Assembly (NCBI GenBank): GCA_013400975.1
Contig: WBMZ01009490.1
Location: forward strand, 1-64,000
Direction of reading: 5' to 3'
DNA length: 64,000 nucleotides
DNA from: Atrichornis clamosus
Taxonomy: Eukaryota > Chordata > Aves > Passeriformes > Menuridae
The position numbers were made by a program, and so were the translations under genes. Shown piece by piece: positions 12,101 through 24,112 of this stretch (position 1 is the stretch's first letter; each line of letters starts with the position of its first letter). Under the pieces are notes generated by a model. That model saw nothing but the letters and a program-made list of their open reading frames with translations. It was not told where the DNA came from and did no database searches.

Positions 12101-13740
12101 TCCAAAAGTGAACTTCACTACTTGAGGACAGACAGTGAGGCTTCCTGTGGATTTTCACTTTCCTCTCTGTGTTTCTCCTCAACAAAAGAAAAGCCATTAA
12201 TATTCGATCATTCCTGCGTGTAAGATGCAGTTGCTAAAATGATTTTGCACTTAACAGCCTCCAGTTGTAGACTAAATTGATGACACTTAAAACATGCCCA
12301 GGAGCCATTGCAGAATGATCCTATTACAGCAGTGCCTTAGTAATGTTGTGTTAGTTAAGGTTATGTTGGCTGGTTCTGAGGGTTTGTAACCCAGCTGTGA
12401 ATATATTCTCCAGGCTGGAACCAGTTGCCAAGGGGATTTAGTCCTGCAGCGAATCATATGGCTTTTTGGGTTGTTTCTTTTCTTTTTTTTTTTTTTTTTA
12501 TTCCCCTGCTATAGATCAGATTTTTGTCTGTTTCTTTTTAAGATACAACATAAAAAGAAAAAGAATAAAACATCTCTCTGTCATGATGCTAGTAGGAGCC
12601 ATACTATATTTCAAGCTAGAGTTAGCCTACCTCAGGCAAGCCCTACACCACACTGGTATCCAAGTACTCCCCAGCCTTTAACAGGAAGAACATCTGTGCT
12701 GCTCTCACTGCTTTATCATAGAGCTGAGGTTTCACAGGAATTAAATCACGACTGGTTGTGTAGGAAAGCTGTGATAGTCTGAGCATCTCTGAAGGGTGAA
12801 CTGACTCCACAGGCACTGAACCTCTTCTCTTTCCATCTGCTTTAAAAACTTTCAAACTACAGCTTGAATGTTTTTTCCCCTGCACGAGGTTTTTTGTTTG
12901 TTTGTTTTTTTCCCTCTACAAAGACCACTTTGATTACAGCTCCATTTGAGAGAACTTTCTGAGTGGTTTCCAGGAGGTAATGTCTTAAAAACTGATTTTG
13001 ACCTATATAGGGAGATTTTAAATCCAAGATGCACAGGTATCTACTGTCACTTACCAAATCAGACTTCTATGCAAGAACCAGAAATGCATGAAGTGGGAAA
13101 TAGTAAGGAGTAAAAGGACATAAGGAACAAAGGCCTGTTTAGGTGGAGCAATGCAAAACTGTTCCTATCACCGTGGTCAACCCAACAGCAGAACAAGCTA
13201 CGAAGAGCTTGAGCTGATGGAAAATTTAACTGAATACATGTTCCATGAATAACCAGTGTCAGAACCAAATATTTGCTGAATGCAGAGCAAACATATTGGG
13301 TACAATTCCAGACAGATGACCTGCTGAAACATAGGACCTGAATTTCATCGTCTTGACATTGACTCTGGTACAATGTCAGTAAAAGGAGGGTGCAACCTGC
13401 CACCATTCTGCTTGGGTTGCATTTTGCACCCAAGCCGACTGAGACAGGCGTGAAGTGCTCCACAAAGCTTCAAGCACAGCACTCCAACCAGCAAGCAGGT
13501 CCTTCTCTCCATCTGCCACCCTCCACAAAGCCTTTGCACTTCCCCTGCACCTCACAGCTCTCGGCAGCGCTGAGCAGGCCGCTCAGTTTGCACCATCCTC
13601 AGAGGAGATGGGATCTGGATTCACGTGGCATCTGTCATCTAAAAGGTGGCTGACTGAGACCGACCCTGCCGTGGTGTCTTCACATGCTGGCATCAGCTAA
13701 GGGGAAATGGGAACAAGACAGAGTGGGAGAGGCAGCAAAG

Positions 13741-14135
13741 GTGGGCTTGTTCAGTCTGGAGAAGAGAAGGTGGCGTGGAGACCTCATAGCAAAATTTCCA
13801 ATATGTGAAGGGGCCCTACAGGGAAGCTGGACAGGGACTCTTCATCAGGAACTGTAGTGATGGGACAAGGACTAAAGGGTACAAATTGTAAGAGAAGAAA
13901 TTTAGGTTAGATGTTAGGAAGAAAATTTTTACTGCGAGGGTGGTCAGACAGTGAGACAGGTTGCCCAGGAAGGCTGTGGGTGCCCCAAAACTGGCAGTGC
14001 TTAAAGCCAGGACAGACCAGGCTTTGAGCAACCTGGTCTAGTGGGAGGTGTCCCTGCACGTGGCAGGTGAGGCTGGGACTACATGGTCTTTAATAAATAT
14101 TCCAAGCCCTTAATATTTTATGATTCTTTGATTCC
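13741..14135 (+). mobile_element. CR1 LINE 3' fragment
   Basis: Plus-strand CR1 tail. It starts with GGCTTGTTCAGTCTGGAGAA, passes TTAGGTTAGATGTTAGGAAG and GAGCAACCTGGTCTAGTGGG, and ends at TATGATTCTTTGATTCC, the CR1 terminal octamer repeat. No reverse-transcriptase region remains. Confidence 0.9.
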
Positions 14136-15007
14136 ATATGATGCAGCCAGAATACCAGAGAGTAATGAGGGAAGATGGACCTTCCTATATCATAATGAAA
14201 TAGACAAGTCTAAATCTTCTCCTAGGCCTTCTTCTTATACATCTGCATGTTGTTCCTGCCCTGGCTGAGTCTCTTTACAGCAGGTAAGCTGCTAAGGCAG
14301 AGGGTGTGGGATTACTTGGAGCTGCACAGCAGGGCAGCTTCTCTCTTCCAACTGTTTCCCTCTCCATCCACATAGAGAGATCAGTGAAAACAACAGAATA
14401 GTTATTAATGCTCCCTGGGATTTCAGAGCCTAAGTTACACGAGACAGAATTTTCTTCAGCTGTTTTAGCTCTCTTTTAACACGCTGCTGCATGTTTGCCT
14501 TTGAGGAGTATAAATGACCCTTTCAAATTCAGCATTTGAGGCTGAGGATGACAATTGATAACAATAATATTTTTCATGTGAGCAACACTTTTCATTCAGA
14601 GGGCTCTCAAATTGCTTTTTGAAACCGTATGGCTGCCCTTCATCCACCACCAAAATGCGCCTACCTCCAAGGTGGAACAAAGGACCCATCAATGAGAGGT
14701 GGCAGTACACAGCAATTTAGGGCAGGAAGTCAAGAATAATATGTCCCGCTGAAGGCACAGGGTCAAGCAAAGTTGGCAGAAAGCATATCCTGAATGAGAG
14801 CCTGGACAAAACATCATCACTGGGACTCACACGCTCCAGCTCAGGAGGGAAAGTGCCATGGGATCATCACTCACTAGAAAAGGTCAGAGCCCCAATCTTT
14901 ACGTCTTGCACAGGGGCAGGGCACTGTGTTAACACACACATTCAGAACTGCCTCAAAAGAAAGAGAAAAAAAGCAATTTGCCGACTGCACTCTGAAGCCT
15001 TTGCTAC

Positions 15008-15026
15008 AAAAAAAAAAAAAAAAAAA
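15008..15026 (+). repeat. Poly-A run
   Basis: Nineteen consecutive A. No retroposed gene body is recognisable upstream of it. Confidence 0.95.
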
Positions 15027-17814
15027 GGCACTATGAGTTTTTAGTCTCCCTTTTCCTGTAGAAAGGAGAGGTCCTATTGAACTTCAGTCTACCCTGTGCT
15101 GCACTTTACAGGAAGCCAAACCCATTTTGAAATTAATTTGAACAGTGAGAGGAGACCGCAAGGTGGAAAACTCTTGGAGTACAAGACTATTCATAAAATG
15201 AACGAGAAAAGGAAATAGGTGATTACAAAAGGTCATTAGAAATGTCAGCTTACCAATGGCATTGTGTGAAGGAAGGTGTAACCCACTGCAAGACAAATCC
15301 ACTACAGCTGAACTTGCAAAAGACACTCACAACCTCAATCTCTTTTGTTCAGAGGTTTGCATTTAGGAAGTTTCTTTCACCATATTATCCCTCCAAAACC
15401 TGCATAAATCCAAAGAATGGGTACTTTTCCACCCAGCTTCCACTTCACAACTGCTCCAATTCCACCCAAGAGATGAATTAAACTAAAAAAATTTCCCAGC
15501 CACCAGGAACGCAGATGCTCAGCACTAGATCCAGCAATTACCAGGACATAACTGCTATATGAAACTGGGAGAGGAGAAAAAGCAGCTGGGGAATCTGTCC
15601 TTCAAACACCTCTTGTCCCCAGGCAGATCCCACTGAGAGGATTCCAGCTTTTAAAAAAGCTTTCTGAGATTAGATTTTCTGCAGCATTTTGGTTCACCAC
15701 GTGGAACTGTTTTCCTCCTACACACCAGCAGCAAGTGATTGGATAAGCAAAGGTGATCCATCTTGCTAAGTCCAACACCTGTACCATGGTGGGGGAACAC
15801 TCTCACCTGGCAGGAAGAACAAGATGCACAAGTATTACGTGAGTATTTTGAAAATTAAAAATTTAATTGATTGGATGAGCTTAATGACAGAGCTATAGGG
15901 ATTGCTTTTAATAGGCACCAGAACCAAAAGGGATGTGTTTATCACTGGTGCTATATATAACACTTCCCTGAGTTCTCTAAGGACTCTAGGACACTTTCCT
16001 ATAGTTCCATGTTCTTTGTATGATCTTCTACCTGCTTTATTCCATCAACAAAGTATTTTTAAGAGTACTTTTCTGCCTAGACACCTCAGACATTTAACAG
16101 CCTCTCTCTTTGAATTTTACTTCGTGTTTTATCTCTTTATAGCCTGTGCAGAATCCAATGATTTTTTCAAGCAGAGATTCAAACTCTGCCATAAATATAG
16201 GCACAGGAGATGGTGGACAACGTACCTTCACTCCCCCAAATCTCTCCTCCTGCTTCATTCCACCCATGCATTTCCAAGTTAGCCAATGCTTTCATTTATT
16301 TTTATTACCCTTATTTATTTTAGCAGAGAGAAACATTAACTGTGGGGGTGTGATCCAGATTTGCTCAGATAAAGTACAGGAGCCTTTGCACTCCCTCATT
16401 TCGTGCCTCAGTGCATTTCTTGCTAACAAGTGGAAGAATGCAAGGGAGAGCCAGCAAAGCTAAGGCAGATTCTCCAAAATCTGGTCTCAGTCCTCTGCTA
16501 CACCCTCAGCAGATATTACAGTGCTGGCTGCCAAAGGAACTTAGCTCTGACACAATTCAGGCCAGGCCAGCTAGCTATTTAAAGAGGTGGGTTTATTTAT
16601 ACACTTTTTACCCTCCTCCCCTACAAACTCTCACCCTGTTTTCGTTTTTAAGATGGGAAATTAACAGTAGCCCTGAACATGTAAAATTTGACAGCAGTTT
16701 ACCAGACAATTTGTATTGGTCACTTCATCTTTGCTGTTACTTTTATTCTTGAATAAATTCCTTCAAGCATTAAACCATGTTATTCCCACAACAACTTTGG
16801 CAGAGATCAAAAGAGTGTGGCAGGTTTGCTCCAGTTTTCTACTGCTACCAGCCAGGTAATGAAGAGCTAGATGGAGACAAGAGATATTTTTCTTTCCTTT
16901 GCTCTCCTAAAGGATTTTTTCCTGGAATTCCACACAGTCAGTGAAAACATTTCAAAAGGTAAATAAGGTGGATTTTGTGCGGTGGGGAGGCTGCGGAGAT
17001 TGGTTAAATCCAGTACCTAAGTCATTGTGCTTTTGGTGAAACAATGACAACATCAATGGATAGCATTGTCTCACCTTCTTTAAAAGAACCTGTACTGCTA
17101 GGGAAACCAGAATAATTATGATTTAAACTACTGTTTACTCTCAGCAGACCTCTGGTGACAAAAAGCTCTATTTTAAGATATATGCATATACGTCTGCAAA
17201 CTCCAGTCCAGTGACTTGGAGACAAAAGTTCTACTTCTCACAAGTGTTTTGCACAAGATGAATGTCACTGCATGCCTCACCTCAACAGTGCAGTGTTTCT
17301 TCAATCCAGAATTCAGAAATCCTCAAAAAGGTGCTTGATTTGGGGTCCCAGAGAGCTAAGTTCCTAGTTACTCTTGCCAGCTGTTGAAACCTGCTGCAAC
17401 CGCACTAGAATAGATTTTAAAATCTTATCCCTGCAAGGACTGAATATGCATTAGGTTAGACTGGAATCTACTTATGTTTCAAAAGAAAAAGTCAGCAGAC
17501 AAATTTAAAAAGTCACAGAGAGATTATTTAATCCCTAACACTGAATTCAACCTTTGGAAAGAGTCAAACTCTCGTGAGACTCCAGGGGAAAGGAGGACAC
17601 TCAGATGAGGCTGAAGAAGCCCACAGGGGAAGCTGCCTATTTCATTTCTGGAACGTGGACCATGTGCATCTATTTTTGCCCTTGAACTGAGTTCCTCTGC
17701 CTCCTGCCAGAAGTCCTGAGCCCTGTGCTGGTGCAACGAGAGCAGTGGCCCAGCCATTCCCTAATAGCTTTTACTTCTTAATAAAGAGCAGCACTTAGGC
17801 AAAGGATGAGGTTA

Positions 17815-17960
17815 CTGTCGGAGGGGTCATGATTAATAATGATTAATCTGATCCTTGCCAACATGAACTGGATCCACCATTCACTAAATAATTACTCTGC
17901 AGCATGGATACCGTTTCCAGAGGAGGCATACGTTTGCCATATTAAAACCAAAACCAAACA
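17815..17960. promoter_or_regulatory. AT-rich block with paired GATTA motifs
   Basis: GATTAATAATGATTAATC at 17831-17848 contains a repeated GATTAAT and the palindrome GATTAATC, which fits head-to-head sites for bicoid/OTX-type homeodomains. CTAAATAATTA follows. Function is only a guess; cross-species conservation would be the test. Confidence 0.25.
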
Positions 17961-19110
17961 CATGGAAGGAAAAGAGGATCTGACTTCTCAGTAACACCTG
18001 ATCTCACAGGAACCACCGGAAAAGTTAAGCAAAGAGAAAAGAAAAAAAAAAAAAACAAAACACAATAATAAAAATCAAAAGAGCAGTTAAACACTGATGA
18101 GTCACGCACCTTTTGGGTGAAGCAATTGAAACCAAATAAAACTAAACCCTGAAAAGGCAGAGCTGCATGTGCTGAGGCTATGGAGCACTCTTCTACTTCT
18201 TCTTCTCAACCTTATAAATACCTCTAATATGCACATTATTTACCCTCCCACACATTTTCCTCCTGTTTTTAAATTACATTTTTATTTTCCTCAGAAAAGC
18301 ACACAAAAGAAATTGCTCCCTGGGAAACGTCTTTCCTGCTTTGTGCTAGTGCACCACTTGGCACAAGGAAATCCTACTCCAGGATTGCCATTCTTAAACA
18401 ACAATGCACCACAAATAATAAGCAACATTATAAGTTTATAACATTATGGGGAGGCATAAACTAATGGGAAACTAACAACCACTCCAAAGGGCATGTATGA
18501 ACCTTACAATTACAGTAGGGTGCTTGTGGTGCAGACACTTGGTTCTGGGCCTCAGAGCATGGATAAATTTTACTCCCACAAAGCACACACAAACAACAGG
18601 CAGTGGTGCCAATGGCAAACAAGAACATGGGAGTTTTGTTGGCAAGAGCTGGTCTTATCTGGGGACTCCTCTCAGTCATCCTGCTTCACTGACCCAAAGC
18701 TTCATCAAGACCATCCATGGGGAGATGTGACTCTGGCTATTCAGTGCTGTATTCCCGTCAAGGTTTTCAAAACTTCTGTAGGATTTACAGTGCACTCTTT
18801 AGCCTTCCGCCTCATCTTGTAGGGTCTGATTTGGACTGGGAGGCCACAGGACATAGGCCACCAATCCTTCTCCTGGTCTACTGCAAATCCGACAGGAAGG
18901 TTGGGTTCCTTGTGCCTGTTGTGAAATCCCAGCCCCGTGGGAACCCGTTTGGACTTCTGACCTACACAGTGACAGGCCCAGATTGTATACCCTGGTGACT
19001 CACACCATGGAAAATACCATGCAGATGGTTGTGTCTTTGACTGCCAGACTCAGGGGGGAAGAGCTCAGGCCAAGGAGGTTCAGGTGCCATTCCTTCTGGA
19101 GGCGTTCTGG

Positions 19111-19519
19111 AGAATCACTGAATCACAGAACATCCTAAGTTGGAAGGGATCCCCAGGAATCATCCAGTCCAACCCCTGGCCCTGCACAGACACCCCAACA
19201 ATCCCACCCTGTGCCTGGGAGCGTTGTCCAAACGCTCCTGGAGCTCTGGCAGCCTTTGGGCTGTNCGCTCCTGGAGGCAGCCTTTGGGCTGTGACCACTG
19301 CCCTGGGGAGCCTGTTCAGTGCCCCACCACCCTCTGGGGGAAGAATCTTTTCCTCACATCCAGACTAAACCTCCCCTGACACAACTCCAGGCCGTTCCCT
19401 CGGGTCTTGTCACTGGGCACAGAGAGCAGGGATCAGTGCCTGCCCCTCCTCTGCCCCTCATGAGGAAGTTGTAGCTGCAATGGGGTCTCCCCTCAGTCTC
19501 CTCTTCTCCAGCTGAACAG
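19111..19519 (-). mobile_element. CR1 LINE 3' fragment with internal duplication and an N
   Basis: The minus-oriented CR1 tail reads AATCACTGAATCACAGAA, then AAGTTGGAAGGGATCC, and ends near CTTCTCCAGCTGAACA. Inside it, the phrase GGCAGCCTTTGGGCTGT occurs twice, about 31 bp apart, with the window's only N at 19265 between them. This may be a small tandem duplication or an assembly join. Confidence 0.9.
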
Positions 19520-20930
19520 ACCAAGTAAGAAATGGCAGTAAATGAAATCCCTGGCAATGAGGATATGATTTGGTTTAGCTGGAGATTTTTCCCTGGGAGG
19601 GCAGTGTGTCTAGGACTTTTTACCAGTTCCCAAATTGACTTGAAAGAATGAAAGAAAAATAAAGCCTTTGCAAAGTATCACCTTCCACAAAAATTTCAGC
19701 CAAAAAGTAGTTGGTGGTTTTAAAACCAAACTTTTAATAGCTAATGGTATAAAACCCACATACCTATTTATGTGTACATTCATGCAAATGAAAACCAAGT
19801 TGCATTTTCACAAAACTTTACAGAGGCAGCGGAGTGAAACACAAAGCAAGGCCAAAAGAAAAAGGCCCCAACAACATTAATGAAGGTAAATCTTTAAAAT
19901 CTGAGACAGGGTGCAGGAGGTGGGGGTAGAGCTCTGCAAACAAAACTAAATCCAGTGCACTGTTTTTCCCCTTCACAAAGTGAAACAAGCTGTTCCTAAA
20001 ATAATGCTTCCTTGGTTTTCTGGCAATTAGTGTCCTGAAGGATTAGCCTACAATCATCGGCAAGTGTTTGCCTTTCCCAGCCGATGTCACCAAAGAAGTC
20101 TGTGTTTATCTACAAGGCCCAGGGGATAATTTATAAGCTGAGCTGAGGTCCTGCATTCACAGGCAAATGTTCCACACTGCCACCCACCCTCCTGTACTAG
20201 TTTCCTCCCCATCCACCTCCTATCCCCTGAAATATAGACAGGACCCTGCCAGGGGCATGACGAATGAGCTTTACAGCCTCTGAAGCAAGCACTTGCCCAA
20301 GAGTTTATGTTGGTACAGCAAATAAAGAGGTACTGAGATGGTCAACACATCACCAGACATCAAAAATTAGATTTCAGAAACTAACTGAATGCAAAAAAAA
20401 ATGTATCACTGTTCCAGGAAACAGCAAAGAGAATGGAATATTTTTTCGCCTCTGAAAACTATTGCCTACTCTATAAATAAAATATTGTCATTTGTGTGTT
20501 TTAGGTCCACTACCTGGGGTTTGTTAGAGATAGTGGTTTGTAAAACCTCTCTGCAATCAAGATGTTCCAACTTCATTTCTAATGTATGCTAGCAATGGTT
20601 TAACACTATTCTGGTCCTGCTATGAACCAAACGTGATTCAACCAGAGTACATCAAAATACAAAACACTAAGATTGGTAAGAGTGTTCATTTCTAAATTAA
20701 TTTTTTCCTACTGTGTTAGAAGCTCAAAATGAGAATATTAAGCTTGCATTTCAGAGAATGGGAAGTGAGTCTTTTAAAGAAAAGTAATATAAATCCCTGT
20801 CTTGATGATCAACTGACAATATAGCTCATGACTATGCATGTGTTATTTTGAAAATGTTAATTAAAAAAAAAAAAACTCAACAAACCAAAACAAACTAATG
20901 AAAGAGTCTATTCTGCAAAGAGTTTGTAAG

Positions 20931-21028
20931 TGTGACCATCATTCCTCACAACAGAGCCTACTGCAGGATAGGTAGACTCTGTTGTGACCATCATTCCTCA
21001 CAACAGAGCCTACTGCAGGATAGGTAGA
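20931..21028 (+). repeat. 52-bp direct tandem duplication
   Basis: Positions 20931-20976 and 20983-21028 are identical over 46 bp, with a 6-bp spacer, giving a 52-bp period. At the junction, CACAACAGAG (20947-20956) and CTCTGTTGTG (20977-20986) form a perfect 10-bp inverted repeat around a 20-nt loop. The full identity indicates a recent duplication. Confidence 0.95.
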
Positions 21029-22774
21029 AGGATGGATATGTTAATAGATAGATAGATCTGTTCTCAGATCTCAAATGTTTGCAAAACAAGGCTTAGAGAC
21101 ATTGTTAATTACAGTTGATGAACATGAATATTGAAAATGCAAAACACTTCTCTTCCTGTGAACTCATCTCTTTTCCCTTCAGGAAATTATCAGGAGTTTC
21201 TGGAACTTCGGGGACACTGTTTGAAACTACCTCAGGTCTATACCCAGTTATAGGCTGTTCACAAGGTCCATTAGAGAGCATTTAATATTCGAGATCAACT
21301 GCTTCACTCTGCCACATTTAACATTGGACAACCTGATTGTAAAAAATGTTTAAGCTCAAATCAAGTTTTCACTCATCTTTGGAAAGAATGATCTCAAGAC
21401 TCAAACTTTATCTACGAAGCCTGAAGGTCACAATAACTAAAAATTTTGACAGGAATGAACTTGGTTAATCTGAAAAAGAGCCAAGTGGTAGGGAGTGGGA
21501 AGAGACCACCAGCTGGCTGTCATTCTGAGCACAGTCCATCTCACTTGCAATTACTGAACTCTAGAGTGATCCCACCAATGTAAATTTGACCAATTTCAGA
21601 ATAAGGGGCCATTCATTCCAAGTAATGAATATTGAAACCTGGACATCGGTTTGTGAGCAAGTTTTTGCATGTCTGTCATGAGGAACCTCAGTAAAGAGTG
21701 TCCTTGTGATGGTGTCACTTCAGAACAAAAGCATGCAATGAGCTACCACCCATCCAGGCAGCTACAGTAGGGGACCAAAGGTTGCATGCATTTAGCCAGC
21801 AAGAAAATGCAATGTTCTTTAAGAAAGGAATTGCCTGGAGTGGATTTTTATAAAGAAACAGAATTCATGAATAAATAAACCAGTTGGGAATAAGCCAGGC
21901 TAGAGCATTAAAATCTCCTAGTGCAATGAATCCCCGATCTTGCTTGAGGGTTTTTCTACAAATAACAAACATAAAAACATTAATGTTGTACCATTGTCAA
22001 TCATGCCAAGGACTCTGTTTGTGTCCAGGAACTCTGATAGGCAACAATACAAATCAAATTCACCAGACATAAAGACATTCTTATATTTCCACCAGTTAAG
22101 GCACATATTGACTGACCTGATCTGAGTCTTTCACTTGAGAATTTTTCCCTTTTCTGCAACCACAACTCATAAGCAGTTTTGCATCTCCAATGACTTTTCC
22201 CTATAAAAGATAAGGAAGAAAAAACGTCAGCACAATCTGAACCACTGAAGAGCAAGAGCTTTGTATTTATGAGCAGGAGCAGGGGAAAAAAAGGAGTTAG
22301 GGAAGCCTGTGGAAACTTCCTGCATTGCTGGGAGGTAGTCTTCCACACAGGGACAGCTCCCAAGCTGCCAAGAAGACTTCTCCAAAGGTCAATATAACAG
22401 CATCAGGGAAGTCACACAGGGGCAGAAGGAAAGCAGGGTGAAAAAATATAGTAGGAAAGCAAAGCTGAAAAAAAATCAAGTTATTTTAACTCATTGTTTT
22501 CATACAATAACATGAATGGGAACAAGTCTTGGAGAGTACGAACAGCAAACTGCAGTGATGTGAGGAATAGCTCATACACTATCTTTTACTTTCATACTTA
22601 CCAAGTTAGTGCCTGTTTGCGTCTACTGTGCCTATTTTGGTGAAACAAAGTCTACAAGAGTGACTTCCCCCCAGTAGGACAATGGGTCCACACTCCCACT
22701 GGTAAATCCTTGCCAGGAATTCAACAGCCCACCCTCACCCAACACAGCTGGCACAGACCGTGCAATGTCTATGA

Positions 22775-22931
22775 CATAGAATCATAGAATGTTTGGGTTG
22801 GAAGGGACCTTAGAGATCGATCAGTTTCACCCCCTGCCATGGGCAGGGGCATCTTCCACTAGATCAGATTGCTCCAAGCCCTGTCTAACTTGGCCTTGAA
22901 CACTTCCTGGGATGGATGTTGGGGCCAACAG
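22775..22931 (-). mobile_element. CR1 LINE 3' fragment
   Basis: It begins with ATAGAATCATAGAATGTTTG and GGTTGGAAGGGACCTTAGAG and runs through CCCCCTGCCATGGGCAGG to GAACACTTCCTGGGATGG. It is a short minus-oriented CR1 tail with well-kept terminal repeats, so it is younger than several others here. Confidence 0.92.
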
Positions 22932-24063
22932 AGATTTGCAAAGAAACAGAGTCCGCTCACTCTTCTTTTGCCTGCAACCAACATTTTGAGAGAGAAGCTG
23001 AGTTAAGGCGCCTTTATTTTTGTTGAAAATCCATCAGGCTGACTGAGTGTGATCCGAGCAGCAAGGCTCCTCACGTTAACAGGGTTCTTTTCTGGGTATT
23101 ATTTGAGTCACTTTGGTTCTTCACCAATGTATTTTTGTTGCTTATCAAACCTGGACATCTTGATAAATCACCGTGGCAGAAAGAGGTTGGTTCCAGGTTT
23201 GGCCAAGAAGTTACTTGAATTTAAACTATGTATGGAGTCAAAACAGCCAATGTAGTCCCCAGAAATGTATCACAATTACTTGTTTTTCGATAGGCACACA
23301 CACATAGACATTGCCTGTTTTCAGACTTTTGCTGTCCACAGTTGAAAAATAAACACTCTCAGCATCTGCTGGGGAACAGAGGGAGAATCTGCTGGTGTGC
23401 AGCCGTGGAGAGTCGTGAGATTTCAGCTGGATTAATTTATATAGAAAACGAGACCCCAACACAGTTAACAAGTTTAGTCAAGTGGAAGTGCCCTAAATGA
23501 TGAAGAAGGGAAAGGGCACGATTTAAAGGAATTGCAGGCATTGCTCAATGTCAGGTCACTGAAGAGAGATGACCTTTGGTGGCAGGAATTACAGACAGGC
23601 AGATAAACTTTTGGTCACCTTGGGAGAGCCTGCAACCTGCCAGGTGTGGGGACATCTCTGCCTTGATGACCTCAGCATCTCACAAGTCCCAGAAAGGTCA
23701 GATAATGTGCAGAAACTCTTTTTCACTCTTTTCAAAAGAGAAGCTGGGAGAAAACTAAGGCATTGAAAAGGACTGGTATCTAATCTGATAACTGCCCAAA
23801 ATGCCTTATGCTTGGGCTGCTGATTACAGCTGTCAAACTCTGAGTTTTTCAGGGGACAACCTCCAGCTGGCATTCTCTACCTGTGACTCCCATCTATCAA
23901 AGGTATTTCTCTTTTGCCCCATTACTACAGTCCTTCAACAATTAGTCTGTAACCTCTTAAACTCGAAAATCATTTCCCAGGAAGAAGTGATTAAATTAGA
24001 AGTTAAAGAAAGTGTATTAAACTATTATTTAATAATCAAATAATAATTATTTTTAAATTATTA

Positions 24064-24112
24064 TAACTGAGGCACAGGGAGAGACTTGTTTGCCTAACCA
24101 CAGAACAACTTC
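24064..24112 (-). mobile_element. MIR/L2-like short relic
   Basis: AACTGAGGCACAGGGAGAG followed by ACTTGTTTGCCTAACC matches the best-conserved part of MIR in reverse orientation. Only about 50 bp can be followed. Confidence 0.4.

Larger units (their letters stand above)
5691..13740. other. Unique intronic DNA with simple repeats
   Basis: No gene is recognised. The stretch contains (TTTG)n at 5821, a short CA and C run at 6216-6235, (ATTC)n at 7224, a run of A at about 10247, a MIR-like relic at 11983 and a T-run at 12483-12499. Open frames here are short and resemble no known protein. Confidence 0.6.
14136..19110. other. Unique intronic DNA, no gene seen
   Basis: No gene or recognisable transposon is present. 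There is a 19-nt A-run at 15008, an A-rich stretch at about 18035-18060, and an AT-rich block at 17815-17960 with paired GATTA-type motifs that is listed separately. Confidence 0.6.

Noticed and set aside
15008..15026. Processed pseudogene ending in poly-A
   Set aside because: The sequence before the A run resembles no gene and no target-site duplication is evident.
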